Part shown: positions 1 to 9,294 of the stretch, piece after piece
Position numbering within the stretch: the first letter of the stretch is position 1
Layout: the number at the start of each line of letters is the position of its first letter
Assembly: GCF_003583765.1 (NCBI RefSeq)
Contig: NZ_QXQA01000002.1
Span: 620,001 to 684,000, forward strand
Reading direction: 5' to 3'
Length of the DNA stretch: 64,000 bases
Source: Paenibacillus nanensis
GTDB taxonomy: Bacteria > Bacillota > Bacilli > Paenibacillales > Paenibacillaceae
Position numbers and translations under genes: made by a program
Notes under the pieces: generated by a model
Told to the model about the DNA's origin: nothing
Database searches by the model: none
Seen by the model: the letters and a program-made list of their open reading frames with translations, nothing else

Positions 1-2
1 AG

Positions 3-1763
3 AATCTGGCAACCGTAACACTGGACGCTGTTTCCAATGTGCTTACGATTCATCCGCTTGCCGGAGGAACCGCCTCGATCCTCATTCAGGCGGAAGACGG
101 CCGCGGCGGCAAGAAGAATCAGACGTTCGAGGTCAAGGTCAACCAGGCTCCTCTGGCGGGGAATCTGGCCGATCGGACCCTGTCGCTCGGAAGCGCTGAT
201 CAAAAGATCGACTTAAACGGCATCTTTACGGATGCGGACGGTGATGCATTGACGCTCAGCGCGGCTTCCGCCGATCCTTCCGTTGCATCTGTCGTGCTGG
301 ACGGCCAGGAGCTGTCACTGAGCTCGGTGTCGCTCGGCAGCACGAACGTGACCGTTACCGCGTCCGACTCGCGCGGCGGCACGGTGTCGAAAACGATCGC
401 AGTCGAAGTGCGGCCGAATCGGGCGCCAGTTGTGAATCAGACAATTGACGGACAAGCCGTTCGACCGGGCAAAGAAATCGAACTTGATCTTACGAACGCG
501 TTCAGCGATCCGGACGAAGATGCTTTGAGTTACCAAGCCGTATCCGCAGATGCTTCGCTAGCTTCGGTATCGGTAGCGGGTCATCGGTTGACCGTTAGCG
601 GCATTGCGGACGGAGCCACCGTGATCACCATGACGGCGACGGACGCGGCGGGAAATCGGATGGACACTTCCTTCCAGGTCAACGTCGTATCGAACGATGC
701 GCCGGAAGTTGTCGGTTCCGTTCCGGAACAGTTCGTTGTGCCGGGATTCGCGAGTCAAGTTGCCATCGATTCGCTGTTCCGGGATAACGATGGCGACTCA
801 TTGACGTATAGCGCGGAGGCTGCTGCGGGGGGAATGATCGTTCCGGGCGTCGACGGCAATATGCTGAAGATGGCTTCAGGAACCGGCAGCGGACAAACGC
901 TGGTGACCGTAACGGCCGACGACGGCCGAGGAGGGAAGACAAGCACGACGATTCAGGTAACTGTGGTCGAGATCATCCATCAGAAAGCCATAACGACCAA
1001 GGTTGGCGTTGCGAACGTCTCTTATAGCCTGGCGTCTTACTTCCAAGCGCAGCAGCCGCTTACCGTCTATCGCGCGGACAACGGCACGCTCGTCAAACCA
1101 AGCGAATCGCTTCTGAACGGCACCACATTGAACATGGTTCCGGGCAATTCGACCGGCATGATTACTTACTTTGTGATCTCTGCGGACGGGAAAGCCGCTT
1201 CCGTTCAGTTGAACGTGCTGCAGCAGCAAGGCGCCGCGGCGTTTTTCTCGGAATATTCGCGGGAAAATCAAATGAATATCTACCTTGAAATGTACAATAT
1301 GAATGAAGATGCAATTAACTATCAAATCATTGGGTACCGTTATAATTTGAAGACCCAAGAGATGGAGAAAATGCTTGATCGCGATTACCAAAAAGATTCC
1401 TATGCGAGAGTGAATCAAATTTATAAAGGACATATCGGCATGGTGATCAATAACGTATTCTATGAATTCATGGATCGCACCCAGGTTCCGGGCTATCACG
1501 ACGAACTCGTCATGAACCTGGATTGGAATTACAAATTCGACGGCTATGTCGTCTGCGCGTTCGAATTGGTCAAAGACGGCCAGGTCATCGACGTGCTCGG
1601 AGACAAGAACTGGACGCCGGCTTCGGGCTCCGAACCGCTGCCGGCAACCGGCACGCTGATCCGCAAGCAAGGCGTCGCTACCGGCTCGGACGCCTTCAGT
1701 CTGAACGGCGAATGGGATCTCCTTCCGTTCTCGCTCGAATACGTCAACAAACACACGCCGTAA
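3..1763 (+). CDS. C-terminal part of a large repeat-containing surface protein (5' end outside window)
   Basis: The frame is open from the first bases, so the start lies upstream and only the last 586 residues are visible. Three beta-sandwich repeats of about 91 residues begin near bases 144, 417 and 690. Each opens with an N-x-A-P motif and carries an acidic loop (FTDADGDAL, FSDPDEDAL, FRDNDGDSL) like cadherin-type or putative Ig (He_PIG) domains, which often bind calcium. From about base 970 the sequence changes to a non-repeated domain of about 265 residues that contains FSEYS and ends in NKHTP, loosely like lamin-tail domains of secreted proteins. No LPXTG, SLH or membrane anchor is seen at the C terminus. 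It is probably secreted and involved in adhesion or polysaccharide binding, but function is inferred only from architecture. The next gene is convergent, so this is the end of its transcription unit. Confidence 0.75.
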   Translation, partial: NLATVTLDAVSNVLTIHPLAGGTASILIQAEDGRGGKKNQTFEVKVNQAPLAGNLADRTLSLGSADQKIDLNGIFTDADGDALTLSAASADPSVASVVLDGQELSLSSVSLGSTNVTVTASDSRGGTVSKTIAVEVRPNRAPVVNQTIDGQAVRPGKEIELDLTNAFSDPDEDALSYQAVSADASLASVSVAGHRLTVSGIADGATVITMTATDAAGNRMDTSFQVNVVSNDAPEVVGSVPEQFVVPGFASQVAIDSLFRDNDGDSLTYSAEAAAGGMIVPGVDGNMLKMASGTGSGQTLVTVTADDGRGGKTSTTIQVTVVEIIHQKAITTKVGVANVSYSLASYFQAQQPLTVYRADNGTLVKPSESLLNGTTLNMVPGNSTGMITYFVISADGKAASVQLNVLQQQGAAAFFSEYSRENQMNIYLEMYNMNEDAINYQIIGYRYNLKTQEMEKMLDRDYQKDSYARVNQIYKGHIGMVINNVFYEFMDRTQVPGYHDELVMNLDWNYKFDGYVVCAFELVKDGQVIDVLGDKNWTPASGSEPLPATGTLIRKQGVATGSDAFSLNGEWDLLPFSLEYVNKHTP

Positions 1764-1788
1764 ACTCACGCAAAACCCAGTGGAATGA

Positions 1789-1825
1789 AAAGAGTGTCGA
1801 GGAAGTCTCGACACTCTTTCTTTTT
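1789..1825 (+). terminator. Rho-independent terminator of the surface-protein gene
   Basis: A 13-bp perfect stem (1789-1801 pairing with 1807-1819) with a 5-base loop is followed by a T-rich run, 26 bases after the stop codon. Confidence 0.9.
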
Positions 1826-2025
1826 GTTTACGTATTCTATCCATTCAACTAAAAATAGCATCCCTTGGTCCTTTCTCAGTGACGCTATTTTTCATCTTCG
1901 GTCGACCAGCTGCTTTCTTCAGCAAATTGTGGCAGACCTCAACGTGATCTTATCGAGTTTAAGTTTTTGTCACCAACGATTTCGAGATGGAGCCGGTCGC
2001 TTGGGAACCTTTAATATTTAAAGAG
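1826..2025. other. Intergenic stretch between two convergent genes
   Basis: Apart from the terminators at either end, no open frame with coding character, ribosome binding site or repeat was found here. Confidence 0.5.
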
Positions 2026-2066
2026 AAAGGTACAGTCTCTTCAATTTCTTGAGTGACTGTACCTTT
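2026..2066 (-). terminator. Hairpin downstream of the GntR/LacI regulator
   Basis: A 12-bp perfect stem (2026-2037 with 2055-2066) lies just past the stop codon of the minus-strand regulator. The T-run on the minus strand is weak, so it may act mainly as an mRNA 3' end. Confidence 0.6.
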
Positions 2067-2089
2067 AATAGTACTTTTCAGTTACTCGC

Positions 2090-3166
2090 CTATTGCGATA
2101 GCGGAGCCGTCGACTCTCGGACGACCAGACTCGTCGGAAGCATAATCTTCTTGCTGCCTACCGCGTTGCCGTCAATGAGGTCGAGAAGCAGCTTCGCGCT
2201 CTCGCTGCCGAGAGCATCGAAGTCCTGCTTGACAGTAGTCAGTGGGACCTTTGAAAATTTGGAGCCTGCGAAGTCGTCGAAACCCATAATCGAAATCTCC
2301 TCAGGAATACGCACGCCTAAGGCCGTCAGCTGCTCGACCGCCTCCAGCGCCTTACGGTCATTAACGCAGAATAAGGCCGTCAGCTCCCGGTCTTTGATGC
2401 TCGGCAGTAGTAGGGCGTAATCAAGCTCCTTCTCGAGGAAATGAATCGAGTCGTCTTCCTCTACTCCCGAATCCGCCATCGCGTTCCTGTAGCCGTTGAA
2501 GCGGTCGACTTCGGAGCTCAGATGAAAATCGTAAGCGGCAAATCCGATACGGCGATGCCCTAGCGTAAGCAGATATTCCGTCGCCTCGTAAGCTCCGTCC
2601 TGATTGTTGCACACAATGCAGTTCACTGGCATTCCATTCGGGAAGCGATCCAGCATAACAAAGGGCATTCTCTCGTTCTTGAGCAGCTTCAGGTATGATT
2701 TTGCGGCATTCGGATCTGAGGAATAAATCAATAGCCCGGAATAGTCAGATGGATTGATCTTGCTGATCAGCTCATCTTCCTGTCTCACATTGTTTTCGAT
2801 AAATTCGATAACGAGCCGATAATTGTGCAGAGCCAGCTGTGACTGTATTCCTTTAATGATCTGCATATAAGAGCTGTCATAAATTTCGGTGCCGGATATG
2901 ATGAACGCGACGAGACGAGACATCGGGTTCGGCGTTTCGCTTTTCTTGTCCGCAACGAAGCTTCCTTTGCCGCGGACCCGGTAGATCATCCCTTCGTTCA
3001 CCAAATCGGACAACGCCTTGCGCACCGTGATCGAGCTTACGTCAAGCGCCTCCGCCAGCTCCGCTTCGCTCGGAATCCGATCATGAGGTCTGAACTGGCT
3101 TCCGCTGATATGGTCCATAATATAACCCTTCACCAGTTCGTATTTGGGCAAGTTTTTCCTGGCCAT
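2090..3166 (-). CDS. GntR/LacI hybrid transcriptional repressor (AraR-like)
   Basis: This 358-residue protein has a GntR-type winged helix at residues 8-75 (motifs IPSEAELAEALDVSS and RVRGKGSF), followed by a LacI/GalR-type periplasmic-binding-protein fold (about 87-355, with MGFDDF and PLTTVKQ). This arrangement is that of Bacillus subtilis AraR, a sugar-responsive repressor. The ATG is preceded by GGAG. It lies 60 bases downstream of the GH38-like gene on the same strand. It is a clear paralogue of the regulator at 13790-14869: the recognition region (LDVSSITVRKAL) is identical, so both probably read the same operator (see TAGTATACTA sites at 5864 and 23681). The inducer is unknown; the context suggests a plant cell-wall sugar. 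Confidence 0.9.
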   Translation of the reverse strand: MARKNLPKYELVKGYIMDHISGSQFRPHDRIPSEAELAEALDVSSITVRKALSDLVNEGMIYRVRGKGSFVADKKSETPNPMSRLVAFIISGTEIYDSSYMQIIKGIQSQLALHNYRLVIEFIENNVRQEDELISKINPSDYSGLLIYSSDPNAAKSYLKLLKNERMPFVMLDRFPNGMPVNCIVCNNQDGAYEATEYLLTLGHRRIGFAAYDFHLSSEVDRFNGYRNAMADSGVEEDDSIHFLEKELDYALLLPSIKDRELTALFCVNDRKALEAVEQLTALGVRIPEEISIMGFDDFAGSKFSKVPLTTVKQDFDALGSESAKLLLDLIDGNAVGSKKIMLPTSLVVRESTAPLSQ

Positions 3167-3226
3167 AATCTATCTCCGTTATCTCTACTTATTTTCAAAT
3201 GTCGCTATTTTATATAGTAACAGAGT

Positions 3227-5806
3227 TCAGTTCATATAATCAATCGATTTATCAACCAGCCGGAATGCGATCGTACGCAATCCGAACGGCGCAAAAAATA
3301 AGGTATAACAAGTTTCCCCGCTTTGCTTCGAAGAAGCGCTCGGCGGCAGCGAGCTTATGATACGGCCGTCAAGCTCGACGAGCCGCCCTTCGCCAAGTGC
3401 GGAGCGCGTGTAGAGAACGCACTCCCTCGCCTGCGCGCTGCCGTTATAGAGCCGCAGCAGCAGCTTGCCGTCCTCCACGTAAAACGCGGAAGCCTCAACC
3501 GCCGGATCGGATACGCGAAGGAGTGACATCTCGTTGCCGCCAGATACGACATCCGCGAAGCGCAGCTTCCCGAGAAGCGGCTCCTCCCGCATCGCCGAGA
3601 CGGCGGACAAGCCAGCCGACTCCCAGTTTCCTTCATGAGGCAGAATCGCATAGTTCATTTCCTGCGATCCCGTAAGCGGGCATTTGCTCCACCAGAAGCC
3701 TCCATCTCCGCCCCAAGCGAATGTCAGATGAGCGGGTCCGTCCGGCGAATGCCCGTAGCTCGTCGTATGATCGCTATAGACGGCAAGCCCCGCTTCCTCT
3801 TGTTCATCGTACAAATCCAGCCAGTGGAGAATGACATTATGCTTGATCTCGTCCCATCTCGTATAGCGGGTATCCACGTTCCGGCTTTCGCAGACATCGT
3901 ATGCGGCATTCTTAAACAGCTTCGAACGCCCCTGCGCGAACGGGAACGTCACATGCAGGTTCATCTCCGCGTTATAATGAGACTTTCGCCTTTCCGTCAA
4001 ATTGTTCTCATTAGTTAGCGTCCATGGATCCCCGATCCACCTGTCCGTATCGAACCAAGCCTTCAAGCCGATATCAATGGCCCGCCTGCCCTTGCCCAGA
4101 CGGATCGTGTGCCGGAATTTCGTCTCGCCCAAAACGCCTTCCAGGCGCACGCTTACCTGAAGAGGACCTTGCTCGATCATCTCAGCTGTCACCTTAACGT
4201 CCCGGCTCATGAGGAACGATTCGCGTTCCGCGAAATACCCCCTCAGCTCATTTAAGTAGAACGGCCCTTTTGCCGAAGCGTAATCTCGGCTCGCCGCTTT
4301 GTCGATCAAACTGACGATAACCCCTCCTCGGTTCAGGTCCAGCACTAACTCATAAAGATCGGAATACATGAGCAGCTGTTGATCGTCAAGCATCCTCGCT
4401 CCGACGTCGCGGTACCGATCCGATTCGCTTCGAATGGATTCCCGCTCAACCAGCGCAAAGTCCGCATAACCCATTGCCGGAATCTCCGCTTCGAAGAGAA
4501 GCGCACAGGACTGCGCTTTCCCTGCGGCGTCCGTCCGAATCGGGTTTGCCTGCATCGGCATGGATCGGCCCTCTCGGTTCAAAATCGCCAGCTCCTCCAG
4601 ATTCTGTGTGACCGGTATATCGAGCGTCACGATTTCCTTTCTGCTTACGCCGGATGTATTATATACCCGAATACCCAAGCTAACGCCTTCCTCGCCGGCG
4701 ATCGGCTTCGCAGTCTGCATGGCCGCGGCCGATTCCAAGATGACATTATCGGCGTTCGCCTCCGCCAGCCACGTCTGTGCGCCGCCCAGCCACGACCACT
4801 TCTCCCGATGCTCCCGTGTCGTCGCGCAAATCCAAGCGTCATGATGCTGGGCCAGCATCAGCTCATCCCAAGCCCGTACCAGCTCCGCTTCGGGATACGG
4901 TCTGCCGCTTAAGACTAGGGCCATAGCCGCCATCTTCTCCGCCTGCACCATTTTCGATTCGGCCGCTCTCACTTGACGGGCCATTCGCTGCAGATGCCGC
5001 TCGCCCCAAGGCAGCGCGCATCGGATATCCTCCTGTGTGAATCGCCAGTCTGCCTGCGGAGTTCCCACAATTTCATCGATATATTCGCGCCAGGTCACAT
5101 ATTGGACACGGCCGTCAAGCCCTAGCCTTGGCCCCGCCTTCCAGCCCAGATCCTGCAGAAAGCTGCCGATCGGCCTGTTTATTCCATGCTCTGCGCATTT
5201 GGCGATGAATGAATCCTCCATCTCTGCCGCTTCTGTTTCCCAGCAATTCACAAGATCCTCGCAGGCATAGCGCGGCACGCAAGGCAGCGAGCTTCCATCG
5301 GGCCCGACCCAGTTCACAAGCTCATGGTCTACGCCGCTTGCATAGCCTGCCCAGCCCGTTCCCGGGTTTTTAAGCACCGCTCTCTTATAACCAAGCGATT
5401 TCAAAATTTGGGGCAAGCTGCTCGTCCAACACGGCTCCTGCACCGCAAACGTGTCGATCCGCGCATTCGGAAAGTGCTCCCGGTGAATGGCAATGCCCCG
5501 CAGCAGCTGGCGGATATTGCTTTCCCCGCCGATTACCCAACCATACGGCTGAGCGTAAGTGCCGGAGACGATCTCCGTCCGGTCCCCGTAACCCTTGCCG
5601 AATAGAACATCCCGCATTTCTCGATAAGAGAGAGGGTCCGTGTCCCGCAGATGCGCCCACGAAATGGGTTCAACCTCGATCGATAGCTTCCATTCCGGAT
5701 GGGAGTGGTACACCTGCAGGACATCGGTCCAAGCTCCGAGCGGCATATGTCCTTTGATCCCGCCGTGATAGCCGTCTACGTAATAAGCCTTTGTTGGATT
5801 TGACAA
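3227..5806 (-). CDS. Divergent GH38-family (alpha-mannosidase-like) glycoside hydrolase
   Basis: An 859-residue cytoplasmic protein without a signal peptide. It has the layout of GH38: an N-terminal barrel domain to about residue 270, a helical segment with the QHHDAW motif at 320 (equivalent to the NQFHD metal histidine of other GH38 enzymes), then a large beta domain. Key positions differ from classical members. The N-terminal HxHxD metal motif is replaced by YHGGIKGH (13-20). The region that normally carries the aspartate nucleophile (LPDVFGYSG in the gene at 15622) reads VQEPCWTSS, with Gln123 and Glu124. It may therefore be a distinct subgroup with changed metal or nucleophile use, or a non-mannosidase. 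The ATG follows AAGGAGG. Two TAGTATACTA-type operator copies precede it, and the repressor gene follows. Substrate not known. Confidence 0.75.
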   Translation of the reverse strand: MSNPTKAYYVDGYHGGIKGHMPLGAWTDVLQVYHSHPEWKLSIEVEPISWAHLRDTDPLSYREMRDVLFGKGYGDRTEIVSGTYAQPYGWVIGGESNIRQLLRGIAIHREHFPNARIDTFAVQEPCWTSSLPQILKSLGYKRAVLKNPGTGWAGYASGVDHELVNWVGPDGSSLPCVPRYACEDLVNCWETEAAEMEDSFIAKCAEHGINRPIGSFLQDLGWKAGPRLGLDGRVQYVTWREYIDEIVGTPQADWRFTQEDIRCALPWGERHLQRMARQVRAAESKMVQAEKMAAMALVLSGRPYPEAELVRAWDELMLAQHHDAWICATTREHREKWSWLGGAQTWLAEANADNVILESAAAMQTAKPIAGEEGVSLGIRVYNTSGVSRKEIVTLDIPVTQNLEELAILNREGRSMPMQANPIRTDAAGKAQSCALLFEAEIPAMGYADFALVERESIRSESDRYRDVGARMLDDQQLLMYSDLYELVLDLNRGGVIVSLIDKAASRDYASAKGPFYLNELRGYFAERESFLMSRDVKVTAEMIEQGPLQVSVRLEGVLGETKFRHTIRLGKGRRAIDIGLKAWFDTDRWIGDPWTLTNENNLTERRKSHYNAEMNLHVTFPFAQGRSKLFKNAAYDVCESRNVDTRYTRWDEIKHNVILHWLDLYDEQEEAGLAVYSDHTTSYGHSPDGPAHLTFAWGGDGGFWWSKCPLTGSQEMNYAILPHEGNWESAGLSAVSAMREEPLLGKLRFADVVSGGNEMSLLRVSDPAVEASAFYVEDGKLLLRLYNGSAQARECVLYTRSALGEGRLVELDGRIISSLPPSASSKQSGETCYTLFFAPFGLRTIAFRLVDKSIDYMN

Positions 5807-5863
5807 TGGAATTCCTCCTTGTTTGCCGCCTGCGACTATTCATGCACGTTCCGACCATTAACA

Positions 5864-5873
5864 TAGTATACTA
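5864..5873. promoter_or_regulatory. TAGTATACTA operator candidate
   Basis: A perfect 10-bp palindrome inside CATAGTATACTAACTAA, 58 bases upstream of the GH38-like ATG. The same palindrome occurs at 23681-23690, and related half sites occur at 5896-5910 and 13675-13685. Assignment to the AraR-like repressors is inferred from its repeated occurrence near their genes. Confidence 0.6.
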
Positions 5874-5889
5874 ACTAAATACACCAATA

Positions 5890-5918
5890 ATTTTATATTA
5901 TACTAACTACAACATCAA
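5890..5918 (-). promoter_or_regulatory. Promoter of the GH38-like gene with an operator half site in the spacer
   Basis: On the minus strand TTGATG (5918-5913) and TAAAAT (5895-5890) are separated by 17 bases. The spacer contains GTTAGTATAATA, a variant of the TAGTATACTA operator. This mirrors the promoter at 13669-13697. Confidence 0.5.
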
Positions 5919-5944
5919 GAACTACATGCAACGTTCTGTTCAAA

Positions 5945-5983
5945 AGCGACAAGACTCCCCTAAACAGGAGAGTCTTGCTCGCT
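5945..5983 (-). terminator. Terminator of the cohesin-SLH operon
   Basis: A long imperfect stem (around 5945-5960 with 5966-5983) overlaps the stop codon of the cohesin-SLH gene and is followed on the minus strand by TTTT. Confidence 0.65.
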
Positions 5984-7066
5984 TTGAAGGTATGCATACA
6001 CCCTAAACATCATCACGGCGGCTTGCGCTCGGTTCGCGCTCGCCCTGGGCCGTATACGGCCCGAATCCCCCTCAACGAGCTCCGATCCGGTCAGTACGGC
6101 GATGCTGGAAGACGCATATTCCTCAATCAAGTCCCGATCCTTATATTGCTCTAGAACGCTTATGTCCGCTCCCGCGCTCAGCCGGTCCGCCGCGCGTAGC
6201 GCGCGCTCCGTCAGGATCATCATTTCCTGTCTCGTAATCGGCGCCTCGGGATGGAACAATCCGAGGTCATCCCCCTTCACAATGCCGAGCTCCCCCGCCG
6301 CGGCTACCGAATCGGCATAATAGACCTCCGCCTTCACATCCGGGAAACGTTGCTGGAGCCGACCTTTCGGAGCCTCCAGCTCCAGCGTTCGCATAAGAAG
6401 CAGCAGGAAATCGGCTCGCTTGATAAGGCTACTTGGGCTAAACGTATTCTCCGTCGTGCCTTTAATGATTCCTTCGGAAGCGAGCGCGGCGATCGCCTCT
6501 TCAGCCCATCCGTAGCCGGCAAGATCCTTAAACGGTGATGTGCCCGCCGAAGCCGGGCCCTTACCGGATCCGAAATCCTCGGTTTTGCTCGCCAGTTTGG
6601 AATCAATTTCTTTCACTTTCAGCAGCGCGACCTCGCTTTCTCCCGGCTGCAACACCTCAAAGCGGAGCTTATACAGCTCTCGGCTGCCCTTCAGTCCGGC
6701 AACCTTGCCTATGAGCGTATGTGCCAGCGTCACTTGACCGTCTTCCACGATCGGCTTCACCGAAAAGCCAGGCACATCCGTCTTCGCGCTTAGCCATTTC
6801 AGCTTGTCGGCATCGTACGCCAGGACGACCTCGAAGGCGTATACGTCTATCATGCCGTCCGCCTGAACGGCAACCTCCACCGTGTCGCCCTTCTGTAAAT
6901 GTTCCCCTGTGATGGACAGGCTGTAGGACGTCGCGATTTGGTTCTGTTCCGCCGCCGTTTCCGCGGCCGCGGAGGCTGTAACGGAGGAGCTTGCTGACAA
7001 CATCCCGCTTGCCATTACGGCAGCCAGCATCAGGCGGGCCAATCGGCTATTTCGCTTCATCCTCAT
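5960..7066 (-). CDS. Secreted cohesin protein with three SLH domains (cell-surface anchoring scaffoldin-like)
   Basis: A 368-residue exported protein. Residues 1 to about 34 form a signal peptide (basic start, hydrophobic core, Ala-x-Ala). Residues 45-165 resemble a cohesin domain (KGDTVEVAV, VVLAYDADKLKW). Three SLH domains follow at about 182-235, 240-300 and 305-362, each with the GIIKG/GIVKG-type turn and an IxRxE/IKRADF-type motif. SLH domains bind pyruvylated secondary cell-wall polymer, so the cohesin would be displayed at the cell surface. The gene is 18 bases downstream of a dockerin-bearing protein and closes an apparent four-gene operon (13520 to 5960). It is much smaller than classical anchoring scaffoldins and has a single cohesin. 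That it binds the dockerins of its neighbours is inference. Confidence 0.85.
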   Translation of the reverse strand: MRMKRNSRLARLMLAAVMASGMLSASSSVTASAAAETAAEQNQIATSYSLSITGEHLQKGDTVEVAVQADGMIDVYAFEVVLAYDADKLKWLSAKTDVPGFSVKPIVEDGQVTLAHTLIGKVAGLKGSRELYKLRFEVLQPGESEVALLKVKEIDSKLASKTEDFGSGKGPASAGTSPFKDLAGYGWAEEAIAALASEGIIKGTTENTFSPSSLIKRADFLLLLMRTLELEAPKGRLQQRFPDVKAEVYYADSVAAAGELGIVKGDDLGLFHPEAPITRQEMMILTERALRAADRLSAGADISVLEQYKDRDLIEEYASSSIAVLTGSELVEGDSGRIRPRASANRAQAAVMMFRVYAYLQSEQDSPV

Positions 7067-7084
7067 TTCCTCCGGTCTACAGGT

Positions 7085-9289
7085 TTATTCAAAAATTTGT
7101 CTGGCCAGCTCAGCAAGATCCGCGATGTCGATCTTGCCGTCGTTGTTGAGGTCCGCTTTTTTGACCTGCTCCCAGTCAGGCGATTCCGAATGTTTGCCAT
7201 AGGCCGCCGCGGCAACGGCTAAGTCGCCGACGGAAACCCTCTGGTCGTTGTTCAAATCGCCCGAGCCTCGCCCACTTTCAATTCGTAATTGGTAGGTCGC
7301 TCCCTGAAGCTTAAATTCTTCCCCGTTCTCATTGGCCAGCGTCGCCTCGGTCAATGCAATGGCAGCAGTTACCGTCTCGCCTGTCGCAAGTGCTTTGAAT
7401 TGAAGCTTGAGCGTATCGCGGTTCGCATTGCCGTCCAGATTCACAAGAATGAACCGAAGCTGTCCCGGCGTTGCCTCTTCCTCCTCGACAATCGCAACAT
7501 CTTCATCGCTTGGCGCCGCGGAGATATACGTAAGCTTTGCCGGATCATACGCAAAGGTCACGTCCTGAGCAAATACGCTTTGCTCTACGCCTTCTACTTT
7601 GTAGCCTGCATCGAAGGACTGGCCGGCATTTACGGCCGCGGGTCCGGACAGGATCGCAGCCGGCTTCTCGCCGCCCGGCTCCCCATTCGGCTCGATCTGG
7701 ACGGAGGCGAGACGCGCGTCGCTTAAGTCAAGCTTATACATGATCTGGTTATAGTCGTAATAAGGCGTTGGATTCCCGACATTGCCGAACATGGCGACGT
7801 AGGTTCCTTCGAAATAAATGACGCGGCCGTTATCCTTATCGAAGTAGGAGTGTCGCGCAACATTGTAGAAGTCCGTCTCGTTATGCGTAATGATCTTTTT
7901 GGCCAGCTTCCAAGGACCGGTAGGAGCCGGCGCTTCCGCATACCAGATTTCTCCCAGCAGCGAGGTCGACCCTTCTCTTTGCTCGATAACGTTCGTCCAT
8001 ACCTGCCTGTATTCGTTCCATTTGACCGAACCCGTATGATTTAGAACCGTTTCTCCCGTGTCGACGCCCTTTAACTGGAAGCGCGCCTCGTCGGCCGTCA
8101 TCTTGCCAAAGCCGATTAACGCCGCCTCCTGCTGTTGAGTAATCGCCGGCGTATCCTTCCTCCACCCCCAAACCAGGTTGCCATCGCCGTCCCTGTTCAG
8201 CTCCGTTGCAGCGCCATCGTACTGCGTGCCTGGCTTCAGCGGCGTGAAGGACTCATAGCTGTTCATGTTCGTAATATCTTCATACGTATTCTTCACCCTC
8301 TTAACCGGCCAAGGCTGATTGAACAGCCAATACTGGGCGCCATTGTCAACATACAGAGTGGATTGACCGTCCGGATGCTTCCAGCGCTGATTCATATCAA
8401 ATGGAACGCGGTCGCTGAATTCCTCGTTCTCGTCGTTCCAGATGAGGATGCCCGAAGCCACCTCGTCATCGAGACCGTGAAGATTGGAATACTTCGCTAA
8501 CAGTTTCTCCTTGCCATTCGCGTCTTTCGTTGTCATGAGACCGCTAACCCAGAACAGATTTCCGTCGCCAGGATTTTGGGGAACCAACTTTTTGGTCGTT
8601 CCTTCGTCGTCCGTGAAGTAGGTGAGGTTAACGCCCGCATCCGGATCCAAGCCGCCCTTCCCGGGAAGCTCCGAGGTGGCGCCCGTTGTTCGGAAGTTGC
8701 CCAGCGCATGGTTCGGCTTGTCGGTATCGCCCCAGAACCAATACAGCTTGCCCTTGTACTCAATCGTTTGGACGGTATCCTGACCCATTACTTTACCGTC
8801 TCCCAGCAGCGGATTGTTAATGGGAACGGGCTCGCCAAGAATAACGCTGTCCTTGTAGATGCCCTGTCCCGTAACTCGGTAGAGGCGCTCGGCGATATTG
8901 ATTCGTTCCATTTCAAAGGTAACCGAGCCTCCAGGCGTAACTCTGACCGTCGTTCCCTTTGCGCCAAAGGATTCATAATGATGCGTATAGCCATGGCTCT
9001 CCAGCTCGAACCATACATCCTCGCCCATGAGGCCCGGCTCGAAGAAAGCCACGTATCCGGCGCTGTCCGTGACGTATACGACCTCGTTAACGGTGCTTAC
9101 CTCTACGAGAGGGATGCCTCTGCCCGTCTCGGAATCGACGACCCTGATTTTGAAGGGATTGTATTCGATATGGGCGGCAGCCGAAGCCGCAGCGCTCCCG
9201 GCGGCGTAAGAGATAACAATTACAATAACGAATAAGAGCAGCGACAAAGTACGCACGTAAGTGCGAGCCTTCCAGCTTTTCAGTATCAA
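7085..9289 (-). CDS. Secreted beta-propeller protein with C-terminal cohesin and dockerin modules
   Basis: TTG (9289) is chosen as start because a GGGGAAGG site lies 9 bases upstream; the frame is open further, to 9391, and a GTG at 9298 overlaps the previous stop. The 734-residue product has a signal peptide (hydrophobic core LSLLLFVIVIVIS), a carboxypeptidase-regulatory-like beta domain (about 45-130, RVVDSETGRG), a propeller-like region (about 140-525) with WFWGDTDK as in DUF4185-type proteins, a cohesin-like domain (about 549-671) and a dockerin at the end. The dockerin has two calcium loops, DLNNDQRVSVGD and DLNNDGKIDIAD. It is the third of three tandem paralogues and lacks the discoidin domain of the second. 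Enzymatic activity is unknown; the propeller could be a glycosidase or a binding module. Confidence 0.8.
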   Translation of the reverse strand: MILKSWKARTYVRTLSLLLFVIVIVISYAAGSAAASAAAHIEYNPFKIRVVDSETGRGIPLVEVSTVNEVVYVTDSAGYVAFFEPGLMGEDVWFELESHGYTHHYESFGAKGTTVRVTPGGSVTFEMERINIAERLYRVTGQGIYKDSVILGEPVPINNPLLGDGKVMGQDTVQTIEYKGKLYWFWGDTDKPNHALGNFRTTGATSELPGKGGLDPDAGVNLTYFTDDEGTTKKLVPQNPGDGNLFWVSGLMTTKDANGKEKLLAKYSNLHGLDDEVASGILIWNDENEEFSDRVPFDMNQRWKHPDGQSTLYVDNGAQYWLFNQPWPVKRVKNTYEDITNMNSYESFTPLKPGTQYDGAATELNRDGDGNLVWGWRKDTPAITQQQEAALIGFGKMTADEARFQLKGVDTGETVLNHTGSVKWNEYRQVWTNVIEQREGSTSLLGEIWYAEAPAPTGPWKLAKKIITHNETDFYNVARHSYFDKDNGRVIYFEGTYVAMFGNVGNPTPYYDYNQIMYKLDLSDARLASVQIEPNGEPGGEKPAAILSGPAAVNAGQSFDAGYKVEGVEQSVFAQDVTFAYDPAKLTYISAAPSDEDVAIVEEEEATPGQLRFILVNLDGNANRDTLKLQFKALATGETVTAAIALTEATLANENGEEFKLQGATYQLRIESGRGSGDLNNDQRVSVGDLAVAAAAYGKHSESPDWEQVKKADLNNDGKIDIADLAELARQIFE

Positions 9290-9294
9290 AACAA

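Noticed and set aside
876..1844. Minus-strand open frame of 322 codons opposite the surface-protein gene
   Set aside because: Composition rich in Arg/His/Val typical of antisense frames, and it crosses the terminator; the plus frame has clear repeat domains.
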